Positions 6,799 through 12,378 of a stretch of DNA of 12,378 nucleotides are shown piece by piece. The position numbers were made by a program, and so were the translations under genes. Numbering within the stretch: the stretch's first letter is position 1; every line of letters begins with the position of its first letter. The notes under the pieces are model-generated. The model did no database searches, had not been told where the DNA came from, and saw only the letters and a list, made by a program, of their open reading frames with translations. Source of the DNA: Actinomycetes bacterium (GTDB taxonomy: Bacteria; Actinomycetota; Actinomycetes; Propionibacteriales; Nocardioidaceae); NCBI GenBank assembly GCA_023417775.1, contig JAEZEJ010000153.1, positions 1 through 12,378 on the forward strand. Reading direction: 5' to 3'.

Positions 6799-7596
6799 TC
6801 AGGACTCGAGGGAGGCGCGATACCGCTGCATGCCGGAGAGCCAGCGATCAGGATCGGAGGCCTTCTGCGCGTACATCTTCGCGACATCGGCATGCGGCAG
6901 CGCGAGGAAGCGCTTGGCGTCGATGGCATCGAGCAGCACCTGCGCGACGTCATCGGCCTCCATCACCTCGCCCGCGGTCGCGACGGCCCGATGACCCAGC
7001 CGGGCATCGCCATCGGCGTGGATCTGGCCGTCCTCGATCAGCGGCGTGCGGACGCCCATCGGGCACAGACAGCAGACCTGCACACCGCGGTCGCCATAGG
7101 TCGCGGCCAGCCACTCGGCGAAGCCCACCGCCGCGTGCTTGCTGACCGAGTAGGTCGGCGATCCCAGCTGCGTCAGCAGACCGGCCGCCGAGGCCGTCAC
7201 CGCGAAGACGCCGCCATCGCCGTCGAGCCACCTCGGCACCAGCGCACGGGCGGCGCGCACATGCGCCATCGTGTTGACCTGCAGGGACGCCGCCCAGTCG
7301 TCCTCGGACGACTCCAGACCGAAGCCGCGGAAGATCCCGGCATTGGCGACGTACAGGTCGATCCCGCCCAGCTCGCGATCGGCGAGGGCGACGAGATCGG
7401 CGATGCCGTCGTCGGTCGACACATCGCCGGCCAGATAGGGCTGGCCGAGATCGGTGGCCGCTTCCGCAAGGCGCTGCTCATCGCGATCGGCGAGCACGAC
7501 TCGATCCCCACGGGCCACGAGTGCCCGCGCGACGGCCAGTCCGATGCCTCCGGCGGCACCGGTGACGATCGCCCGCCTACTCATGCGCTCGCTCAT
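6799..7596 (-). CDS. Short-chain dehydrogenase/reductase (classical SDR)
   Basis: A 265-residue classical SDR. It has the cofactor motif TGAAGGIG (12-19), Asp58 in GDVS, NAG (85-87), Asn108, and the catalytic Ser136, Tyr149 and Lys153 (YSVSK). Asp36 and Asp38 after the second beta strand (LADRDE) suggest a preference for NAD over NADP. It would oxidise a secondary alcohol, plausibly the hydroxyacyl-CoA made by the operon's hydratase, though that is inference. The start is ATG at 7596, overlapping the stop of the acyl-CoA dehydrogenase (ATGA, 7596-7593), a translational-coupling arrangement; an ATG at 7584 is a possible alternative. It is the last gene of the MaoC-ACAD-SDR operon and is followed by hairpins at 6709-6771. 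Confidence 0.92.
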   Translation of the reverse strand: MSERMSRRAIVTGAAGGIGLAVARALVARGDRVVLADRDEQRLAEAATDLGQPYLAGDVSTDDGIADLVALADRELGGIDLYVANAGIFRGFGLESSEDDWAASLQVNTMAHVRAARALVPRWLDGDGGVFAVTASAAGLLTQLGSPTYSVSKHAAVGFAEWLAATYGDRGVQVCCLCPMGVRTPLIEDGQIHADGDARLGHRAVATAGEVMEADDVAQVLLDAIDAKRFLALPHADVAKMYAQKASDPDRWLSGMQRYRASLES

Positions 7597-8810
7597 CGGT
7601 ACTTCTTCAGCTCGGCGCGGGCGAGGGAGTTCTTGTGCACCTCGTCGGGGCCGTCGGCGAAGCGCAGCGTACGGATGCCGGCGAACATCTCGGCGAGCGG
7701 GAAGTCCTGGCTGAGTCCGCCGGCGCCGTGCACCTGGATCGCCTTGTCGAGGATCCACTCGACGGTCTGCGGGGTGGCGATCTTGATCGCCTGGATCTCG
7801 GTGTGCGCGCCCTTATTGCCCACGGTGTCCATGAGCCACGCGGTCTTCAGCGTCAGCAGCCGCAGCTGCTCCAGCTTGACCCGCGACTCGGCGATCCAGT
7901 CGCGCACGACCCCCTGGTCGGCGATCGGCTTGCCGAACGCCACGCGCTGGCTCGCCCGCTCGCACATCATCTGGACCGCGCGCTCGGCCACGCCGATCGA
8001 GCGCATGCAGTGGTGGATGCGGCCGGGCCCGAGGCGCGCCTGCGCGACCGCGAAGCCCTCGCCCTCCTGGCCGATGAGGTTGCTCGCCGGCACCCGCACA
8101 TCGGTGAAGCGCAGCTCGGCGTGACCGCCGTGATCGCGATCGTGGAAGCCCATGACGTGCATGCCGCGCACGACCTCCAGGCCCGGGGTGTCGCGCGGCA
8201 CGAGGATCATCGACTGCTGGCGGTGGCGCTCGGCGGACGGATCGGTCTTGCCCATGACGATGAAAATCTTGCAATTCGGGTTCATCGCCCCGGTGATCCA
8301 CCACTTGCGGCCGTTGATGACGTAATCGTCACCGTCGCGGACGATGGAGAGCTCGATATTGGTGGCATCGGAGGACGCGACATCAGGCTCGGTCATCGCG
8401 AAGGCCGATCGGATCTCGCCGGCCAGCAGGGGCTCCAGCCACTGCTTCTTCTGCTCGTCGGTGCCGAACATGCTCAGCACCTCCATATTGCCGGTGTCCG
8501 GCGCGGCGCAGTTGATCGCCGGCGGGGCGAGCTGGATGCTGCGGCCGCTGATCTCGGCGAGCGGCGCGTACTGGAGATTGGTCAGCCCGCCCTGGTCGGG
8601 GTGACCGGCCAGGAAGAAGTTCCACAGACCGCGCTTCTTGGCCTCGGCCTTGAGGTCCTCGATGACCGCCGGCGGGTCCCAGCGATCCTCGGCGTAGTTG
8701 CGCTGGATCTGCTCGTGCGCGGTGGGCTCGGCCGGGTAGACGACCTCGTCCATGAACGCTTTCATGCGCTCGATGAGGTCCCGGGTGGTGTCGTCGAAGG
8801 CGAACTCCAT
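7593..8810 (-). CDS. Acyl-CoA dehydrogenase (ACAD10/11, FadE2-like type)
   Basis: A 405-residue acyl-CoA dehydrogenase. It has the flavin/substrate motif FAMTEPDVASSD (137-148), WWITGA (170-175) contacting FAD, QVHGAGGLSQ from about 359, and RFADGPDEVHKN (383-394) near the end. The last motif, with Asp386 where medium-chain enzymes have the catalytic Glu, is typical of the ACAD10/ACAD11 and mycobacterial FadE2 group rather than the classic fatty-acid enzymes. It desaturates an acyl-CoA, handing electrons to electron-transferring flavoprotein; this group is reported to accept unusual or branched acyl-CoAs, so the substrate is open. The start at 8810 is three bases after the MaoC stop, with GAGGGGA inside the end of that gene as ribosome binding site. 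It overlaps the SDR gene by four bases. Confidence 0.94.
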   Translation of the reverse strand: MEFAFDDTTRDLIERMKAFMDEVVYPAEPTAHEQIQRNYAEDRWDPPAVIEDLKAEAKKRGLWNFFLAGHPDQGGLTNLQYAPLAEISGRSIQLAPPAINCAAPDTGNMEVLSMFGTDEQKKQWLEPLLAGEIRSAFAMTEPDVASSDATNIELSIVRDGDDYVINGRKWWITGAMNPNCKIFIVMGKTDPSAERHRQQSMILVPRDTPGLEVVRGMHVMGFHDRDHGGHAELRFTDVRVPASNLIGQEGEGFAVAQARLGPGRIHHCMRSIGVAERAVQMMCERASQRVAFGKPIADQGVVRDWIAESRVKLEQLRLLTLKTAWLMDTVGNKGAHTEIQAIKIATPQTVEWILDKAIQVHGAGGLSQDFPLAEMFAGIRTLRFADGPDEVHKNSLARAELKKYR

Positions 8811-8813
8811 GGG

Positions 8814-9278
8814 TCAGTTCCCCTCGGCGGCCATCACATAGACGACCTCGGCGATGCAGGCCGGCTTGTCGACGCCCTCGATCTCGATGACGAAGTTGAT
8901 GATGACCTGGGTGCCGATCGCGATATCGGAGGTCTCCTTGAGCGTCCCGGTGGCCCGCACCCGCGAGTTGACCGGCACGGGGTGGGGGAAGCGCACCTTA
9001 TTGGCGCCGTAGTTGACGCCCATCGCGAGACCCTTGACGTCATAGATGTTCTCGGCGAGCGCGGGCAGCAGCGAGAGCGTGAGGTAGCCGTGCGCGATGG
9101 GGGCGCCGAACGGGCCCTGGGCGGCGCGCTCGGGATCGACGTGGATCCACTGGTGGTCGCCGGTGGCATCGGCGAAGGTGTTGATCTGCTCCTGGGTGAC
9201 GGTGACCCAGTCGCTGGTGCCGAGCTCCTCGCCGGCAGCCGCCTTGAACTCGTCGAGACTCTCGAACACGCGTGGCAT
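8814..9278 (-). CDS. MaoC-like (R)-specific enoyl-CoA hydratase, Rv0130-like
   Basis: A 154-residue hot-dog-fold hydratase. The hydratase-2 motif is intact: DATGDHQWIHVDPERA (37-52) with catalytic Asp41 and His46, the Asp-x4-His spacing of A. caviae PhaJ and M. tuberculosis Rv0130, followed by the PIAHGYLTLSLLP strand-helix (60-72). The whole sequence, including the SDWVT.TQE segment and NYG.NKVRFP.PVPV.SRVRAT, closely recalls Rv0130 (HtdZ). It adds water to trans-2-enoyl-CoA, giving the (R)-3-hydroxyacyl-CoA. It is the first gene of a three-gene operon, with a good Shine-Dalgarno GAAGGAG (9290-9284) five bases before ATG 9278 and a palindromic operator upstream. It would hydrate the product of the adjacent acyl-CoA dehydrogenase. 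Confidence 0.94.
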   Translation of the reverse strand: MPRVFESLDEFKAAAGEELGTSDWVTVTQEQINTFADATGDHQWIHVDPERAAQGPFGAPIAHGYLTLSLLPALAENIYDVKGLAMGVNYGANKVRFPHPVPVNSRVRATGTLKETSDIAIGTQVIINFVIEIEGVDKPACIAEVVYVMAAEGN

Positions 9279-9279
9279 G

Positions 9280-9295
9280 GTGACTCCTTCGTCAC
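9280..9295 (-). promoter_or_regulatory. Short hairpin with the MaoC ribosome binding site in its loop
   Basis: GTGAC (9280-9284) and GTCAC (9291-9295) are perfect inverted copies around six bases, and the Shine-Dalgarno GAAGGAG of the MaoC gene occupies the loop. A five-base-pair stem directly before the start codon could modulate initiation slightly; it may also be chance. Confidence 0.3.
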
Positions 9296-9302
9296 AGGTT
9301 GA

Positions 9303-9318
9303 CTAAGCGCTTGCTTAG
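9303..9318. promoter_or_regulatory. TetR-type palindromic operator upstream of the MaoC-ACAD-SDR operon
   Basis: CTAAGC-gctt-GCTTAG (plus strand) is a perfect 6-4-6 inverted repeat, AT-richer than its surroundings, 25 bp before the MaoC start. It resembles the AAGC/GCTT palindromes bound by TetR-family repressors of acyl-CoA catabolism genes in actinobacteria (for example the KstR2 group); the resemblance is from memory and the regulator is not encoded in this window. It overlaps the expected transcription start, so it would suit a repressor released by an acyl-CoA. Confidence 0.6.
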
Positions 9319-9323
9319 AAGGC

Positions 9324-9329
9324 ACGCTA
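9324..9329 (-). promoter_or_regulatory. -10-like element of the MaoC-ACAD-SDR operon
   Basis: On the minus strand TAGCGT (9329 to 9324), the same hexamer as at 1531, would place the transcription start inside the palindrome at 9303-9318 and leave a leader of about 40 bases containing the Shine-Dalgarno site. No clear -35 is seen at the right spacing. Confidence 0.4.
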
Positions 9330-9418
9330 GCCGATCGACGGTGTCACTGGCTACCCCGCGCGACATCGGGATCGATCGATGGCGGGCCGGTTTCAGCCGC
9401 CGAACATCCCGGCCGGGG

Positions 9419-9611
9419 GCGGTGCGTCATCAACCATCGCGGGCGACCCCGGTGGTTGACCACCCACCGCGCTCGCGCCCGGCACGATCGCGGTGCGTCA
9501 TCAACCAGACACCACCGGCCGGCAGTTGACCACCTACCGCCCGAGCACCCGGCACGATCGCGGTGCGTCATCAACCATCGCGACCGCGGCTCGTCGTTGA
9601 CCACACACCGC
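9419..9611. repeat. Three tandem ~70-bp units, each an imperfect hairpin
   Basis: The units begin at 9419, 9490 and 9560 (periods 71 and 70). Each has a left arm GCGGTGCGTCATCAAC (9419-9434, 9490-9505, 9560-9575) and a right arm GTTGACCACnnACCGC (9455-9470, 9525-9540, 9596-9611). The arms are inverted copies with three or four mismatches and are separated by 19-20 bases that differ between units. The linkers between units are 19 bases ending in CCCGGCACGATC. Left arms are identical and right arms differ only at one or two bases, while the loops diverge, so the stem seems to be what is conserved. It lies between the helicase stop and the MaoC promoter, making it a candidate for a REP-like element or helicase transcript terminator. 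The rest of the 357-bp gap (9279-9635) holds the MaoC promoter and the palindrome ATCGATCGAT (9371-9380). Confidence 0.85.
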
Positions 9612-9635
9612 CCACGCCGGGGATGACCGGGTGGA

Positions 9636-12122
9636 TCAGCTCCCGAAGGGGCCGACGGAGGTGACGGCGACGACCGCCTCCCCCGCCTCGTCGCTCGCCG
9701 CGAGGTCGACCACCGCCGAGAAGCCCCAGTCGTGATCGCCCTCGGGATCCTCGAAGGTCTGGCGGACCCGCCACTGCCCCGGCCCGGTCTCGACCCGGAA
9801 ATAGGCCGGGCCGCGCGCGGCCGGGCCGGTGCCGAGATCGTCGTACTCGGCGAAGTAGCCCTCCATCGAGTCCGCCCAGTCCACCTCCGGATCGAGCCCG
9901 GCGAGCGCATCCCAGCGGCCGAGGGCCGCGAGCTCCACCCGGCGGAAGGCGGCGTTGCGGACGAGCACCCGGAAGGCGCGCTCATTGCGCGTGACCGGCC
10001 GCGGAGTCTCGGCGCCCTCGGCCTGCGATCGCACGGCCTCGGGGTCCTCCCCTCCGGCGACGAGAGCCTCCCACTCGTCGAGCAGGCTCGAGTCGGTCTG
10101 TCGCACCAGCTCGCCGAGCCACGCGACCAGGTCGGCCAGCTCCTCGTCGGCGACGCCCGGCGGCACCGTGCGGACGAGGGCGCGGTAGGCATCCGAGAGA
10201 TAGCGGAGCACCACTCCCTCGGAGCGGGCGAGGCCGTAGTCGGCGATGAGCTCGGCGAAGGTCATCGCCCGCTCGGCCATCTCCCGGACGACTGACTTGG
10301 GCCGCAGCTCGTGCTCCCCCACCCACGGGTGACCGCCCCGGTAGGTCTCATAGGCGTCCTCCAGCAGGTCGCGCAGCGGCTGCGGGTGCTCGACCTCCTC
10401 CAGCAGCTCCATGCGCTCCTCGTACTCGACGCCGTCCGCCTTGAGCTCGGCGACGGCCTCGCCGCGGGCCCGGAAGCGCTGCGCCGAGATGATCGGCCGC
10501 GGGTCCTCCAGGGTGGCCTCGATGATCGACACGACATCGAGGGCATAGGTGGGCGATTCGCGGTCCAGCAGCTCGAAGCAGGCGACGGCGAAGGGCGACA
10601 GCGGCTGATTGAGGGCGAAGTTGTCCGGCAGCTCCACCGTGAGTGCGAGACCGTCCTCGACCCGCTCGACCACACCACCGGCGAGCAGCGCCTCGATGAT
10701 GCCCGCCGCCTCGCGGCGCAGCTTCTCCTTGCCGTCCTCGGACTCGTCGCTCTCGGCGATGAGCCGCTCGATGGCCTCCTCGGTGTCCCCGGGTCGCGCC
10801 AGCAGGTCCAGCACCATCGAGTGCGACATCCGCATCCGCGAGGTCAGCGGTTCGGGGGTGCCGTTGACGAGTCGCTCGAAGGTGCTGTCATTCCAGGACA
10901 CGAACCCCTCGGGCGCCTTCTTGCGCTGCACCTTGCGGCGCCTCTTCGGGTCGTCGCCGGCCTTGGCGAGGGCCTTGAGGTTCTCGATCTCGTGCTCGGG
11001 TGCCTCGACCGAGACATAGCCGACGGTGTCATAGCCGGCACGGCCCGCCCGGCCGGCGATCTGCTGGAACTCGCGCACCTGGAGGGTGCGCTGGCGGACC
11101 CCGTCGAACTTGCTCAGGCCGCTGAACAGCACCGTGCGGATGGGCACGTTGATGCCGACGCCGAGGGTGTCGGTGCCGCAGACCACCTTGAGCAGCCCCC
11201 GTTGCGCGAGGGTCTCCACCAGCCGCCGGTAGCGCGGCAGCATGCCCGCGTGGTGGACGCCGATACCCATGCGGATGAGCCGCGACAGCGTCTTGCCGAA
11301 GCCCGAGCGGAAGCGGAACTCGCCGATGGCTTCGGCGATCTCGTCGCGTTCCTCACGGGAGGCGACCTTGACGCTGGTCAGCGCCTGGGCGCGTTCCAGG
11401 GCCGCGGCCTGGGTGAAGTGCACGACGTAGACCGGCGCCTGACCCGAGGACACGAGCTCCTCGATGGTCTCCTGGATCGGGGTCGTGACGTACTCGCTGA
11501 CCAGCGGCACCGGGCGTTCGACCGAGGAGACGACGGCCGTGGCCCGGCCGGTGCGGCGCACGAGATCGTTCTCGAGCCGGGTTGTGTCGCCGAGGGTCGC
11601 CGACATCAGGAGGAACTGGGCGCGTGGGAGCTCCAGCAGCGGGACCTGCCAGGCCCAGCCGCGATCGGGATCGGCGTAGTAGTGGAACTCGTCCATGATG
11701 ACCATGCCGATGTCCGCAGCCGCTCCGTCGCGGAGCGCCATATTGGCGAGCACTTCGGCGGTGGCGCAGATGATCGGCGCATCGGCGTTGACCGCGGCAT
11801 CGCCGGTCACCATGCCGACATCATCCGCACCGAAGATCTCGCACAGGTCGAAGAACTTCTCGCTCACGAGGGCCTTGATCGGCGCGGTGTAGACGACGCA
11901 CTCGTCGCGGGCGAGGGCCGTGGCCATCGCGGCAGTGGCCACCAGGCTCTTGCCCGACCCGGTCGGGGTCGTGAGGATGACATTCGCGCCGCTGACGAGC
12001 TCCAGGATCGCCTCGTCCTGCGCCGGATAGAGCGTGATGCCGCGGTCCTCGACCCAGCTGCCGAAGGCCTCGTACACGGCATCCTCGTCGAAGGTGCGGG
12101 GCAGGACATCGGACAGGCGCAT
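9636..12122 (-). CDS. Ski2-like DEAD/DEAH-box helicase with DUF3516-type C-terminus
   Basis: An 828-residue superfamily 2 helicase. Motifs in order are YPAQ with Gln35 (Q motif), Walker A TPTGSGKS (52-59), motif Ia TAPIKAL (79-85), TGDAA (106-110), CATAEVLAN (119-127), motif II DEFH (144-147), motif III SAT (174-176), the IV region VYVVHFTQ (231-238), motif V GTDTLGVGINVP (326-337) and motif VI QQIAGRAGRAG (353-363). DEFHYY and the QIAGRAGR box place it with the Ski2/Mtr4/Hel308 group of ATP-driven nucleic-acid helicases. After a basic patch (KRRRKVQRKK, about 394-403) comes a roughly 420-residue helical, acidic C-terminal region that I recognise as the actinobacterial DUF3516 type, function unknown. 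RNA processing or decay is a reasonable guess by analogy to Ski2. The start is ATG 12122, with GGAG at 12129-12126. It lies 24 bp behind an ABC permease gene. Confidence 0.93.
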   Translation of the reverse strand: MRLSDVLPRTFDEDAVYEAFGSWVEDRGITLYPAQDEAILELVSGANVILTTPTGSGKSLVATAAMATALARDECVVYTAPIKALVSEKFFDLCEIFGADDVGMVTGDAAVNADAPIICATAEVLANMALRDGAAADIGMVIMDEFHYYADPDRGWAWQVPLLELPRAQFLLMSATLGDTTRLENDLVRRTGRATAVVSSVERPVPLVSEYVTTPIQETIEELVSSGQAPVYVVHFTQAAALERAQALTSVKVASREERDEIAEAIGEFRFRSGFGKTLSRLIRMGIGVHHAGMLPRYRRLVETLAQRGLLKVVCGTDTLGVGINVPIRTVLFSGLSKFDGVRQRTLQVREFQQIAGRAGRAGYDTVGYVSVEAPEHEIENLKALAKAGDDPKRRRKVQRKKAPEGFVSWNDSTFERLVNGTPEPLTSRMRMSHSMVLDLLARPGDTEEAIERLIAESDESEDGKEKLRREAAGIIEALLAGGVVERVEDGLALTVELPDNFALNQPLSPFAVACFELLDRESPTYALDVVSIIEATLEDPRPIISAQRFRARGEAVAELKADGVEYEERMELLEEVEHPQPLRDLLEDAYETYRGGHPWVGEHELRPKSVVREMAERAMTFAELIADYGLARSEGVVLRYLSDAYRALVRTVPPGVADEELADLVAWLGELVRQTDSSLLDEWEALVAGGEDPEAVRSQAEGAETPRPVTRNERAFRVLVRNAAFRRVELAALGRWDALAGLDPEVDWADSMEGYFAEYDDLGTGPAARGPAYFRVETGPGQWRVRQTFEDPEGDHDWGFSAVVDLAASDEAGEAVVAVTSVGPFGS

Positions 12123-12146
12123 GCGCTCCAGTCTTCCAGGCGTCGT

Positions 12147-12378
12147 TCAGCCCAGGTCGCGGCGGCGCAGAGGTAGGCGCCAGTCGCGGGCAGCGCCGCG
12201 CCGATGGCGCCGAGGGCGAGCCCGGGCGCCCCGGCGAGAGGCTCGGCCGGCAGCAGCGAACGGTGCTGATAGGGCGAGAGGTCCAGGAGACGTCCGGGCA
12301 GGTCGAGGGAGCGGCCGACGATCGGCGCGAATACGGTCGCGGGGGGGCCGCGCCCCCCCCCACCGCGGCGGGGGCCGG
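12147..12378 (-). CDS. C-terminal fragment of an ABC-2 type transporter permease, apparent frameshift
   Basis: Cut off at the window edge and apparently broken. One frame reads TVFAPIVGRSLDLP then LLDLSPYQHRSLLPAE and a hydrophobic helix to GAIGAALPATGAYL, which looks like the last extracellular loop and final helix of ABC-2 permeases (the polyketide-antibiotic exporter type). That frame has no stop until 11864, far inside the helicase. The overlapping frame supplies the usual family ending RRRDLG and TGA at 12149-12147, 24 bp before the helicase start. A shift of one base near 12165-12180 would join the two. This could be a sequencing error, since the window edge contains long G and C runs, or a true mutation. 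Residues encoded beyond about 12338 are low-complexity and not permease-like. Confidence 0.55.
   Translation of the reverse strand, partial: RPPPRWGGARPPRDRIRADRRPLPRPARTSPGPLALSAPFAAAGRASRRGARARPRRHRRGAARDWRLPLRRRDLG
12341..12361. other. G7/C9 homopolymer pair, likely low-quality contig end
   Basis: Seven G (12341-12347), five bases, then nine C (12353-12361), followed by more G-rich sequence. These would form an all-GC hairpin with a five-base loop. Together with the frameshifted permease end beside it, this looks more like an assembly or sequencing artefact at a contig edge than biology. Confidence 0.5.

Noticed and set aside
7597..7758. Upstream extension of the SDR gene to 7758
   Set aside because: It would lie inside the acyl-CoA dehydrogenase gene; the ATGA overlap at 7596 and the Rossmann motif ten residues later fit the shorter start.
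7635..9302. Long plus-strand open frame (555 codons) antisense to the MaoC-ACAD genes
   Set aside because: It lies entirely opposite two well-supported genes, with no recognisable domain and typical antisense composition.
9419..9611. Repeat-spacer pattern that might suggest a small CRISPR array
   Set aside because: The repeated part is an imperfect hairpin of about 52 bp plus a 19-base linker that is itself largely conserved. There are only three units, spacers are too short and similar, and no cas gene is present.
10311..12176. Long open frame (621 codons) on the plus strand opposite the helicase
   Set aside because: It is antisense to a gene with all helicase motifs, and its composition (rich in Arg, Gly, Leu, Asp, His) is the usual by-product of high-GC coding DNA. 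No family motif is seen.

Overview
This window is chromosomal DNA from a high-GC Gram-positive bacterium, most likely an actinobacterium. The reasons are the strong G/C third-position bias, several starts that look leaderless (a -10-like hexamer six bases before the start codon), an actinobacterial-type helicase of the DUF3516 kind, and a MaoC hydratase very like mycobacterial Rv0130. Family-level placement (Propionibacteriales or Micrococcales) cannot be decided from the sequence. The right edge (G7 and C9 runs, and a frameshifted gene end) looks like poor sequence or a contig end.

Layout, left to right. Positions 1-39 hold the last codons of a plus-strand gene. Positions 44-1392 (minus) are a Gfo/Idh/MocA oxidoreductase overlapping a 73-residue two-helix membrane protein. 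Positions 1543-3435 (plus) encode a 630-residue acyl-CoA oxidase/dehydrogenase-like flavoprotein. Positions 3455-4342 (minus) encode the tRNA uridine-34 hydroxylase TrhO, and 4395-5810 (plus) encode an amidase-signature hydrolase; these two share a 52-bp divergent promoter region. Positions 5847-6617 (minus) encode a type I methionine aminopeptidase. After a hairpin-rich spacer, 6799-9278 (minus) is a tight three-gene operon, MaoC hydratase - acyl-CoA dehydrogenase - short-chain dehydrogenase, with a TetR-type palindrome just upstream. Positions 9419-9611 hold three ~70-bp tandem units, each an imperfect hairpin. Positions 9636-12122 (minus) encode a Ski2-like DEAD/DEAH helicase, 24 bp behind the apparent C-terminus of an ABC-2 type permease (12147-12378).

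Functionally, the window is mostly housekeeping (TrhO and Map) plus catabolism of acyl-CoA or other small organic substrates (acyl-CoA oxidase-like protein, the MaoC-ACAD-SDR operon, amidase, Gfo/Idh/MocA enzyme). The MaoC-ACAD-SDR operon is the clearest functional module: oxidation, hydration and a second oxidation, as in a beta-oxidation-like route. I found no CRISPR array, tRNA, rRNA, transposase, phage gene or recognisable defence system, and no strong candidate for a wholly new system. The best second-look items are the hairpin tandem repeat at 9419-9611, the palindromes around the operon and map, and the uniform -10-to-start spacing at four genes.
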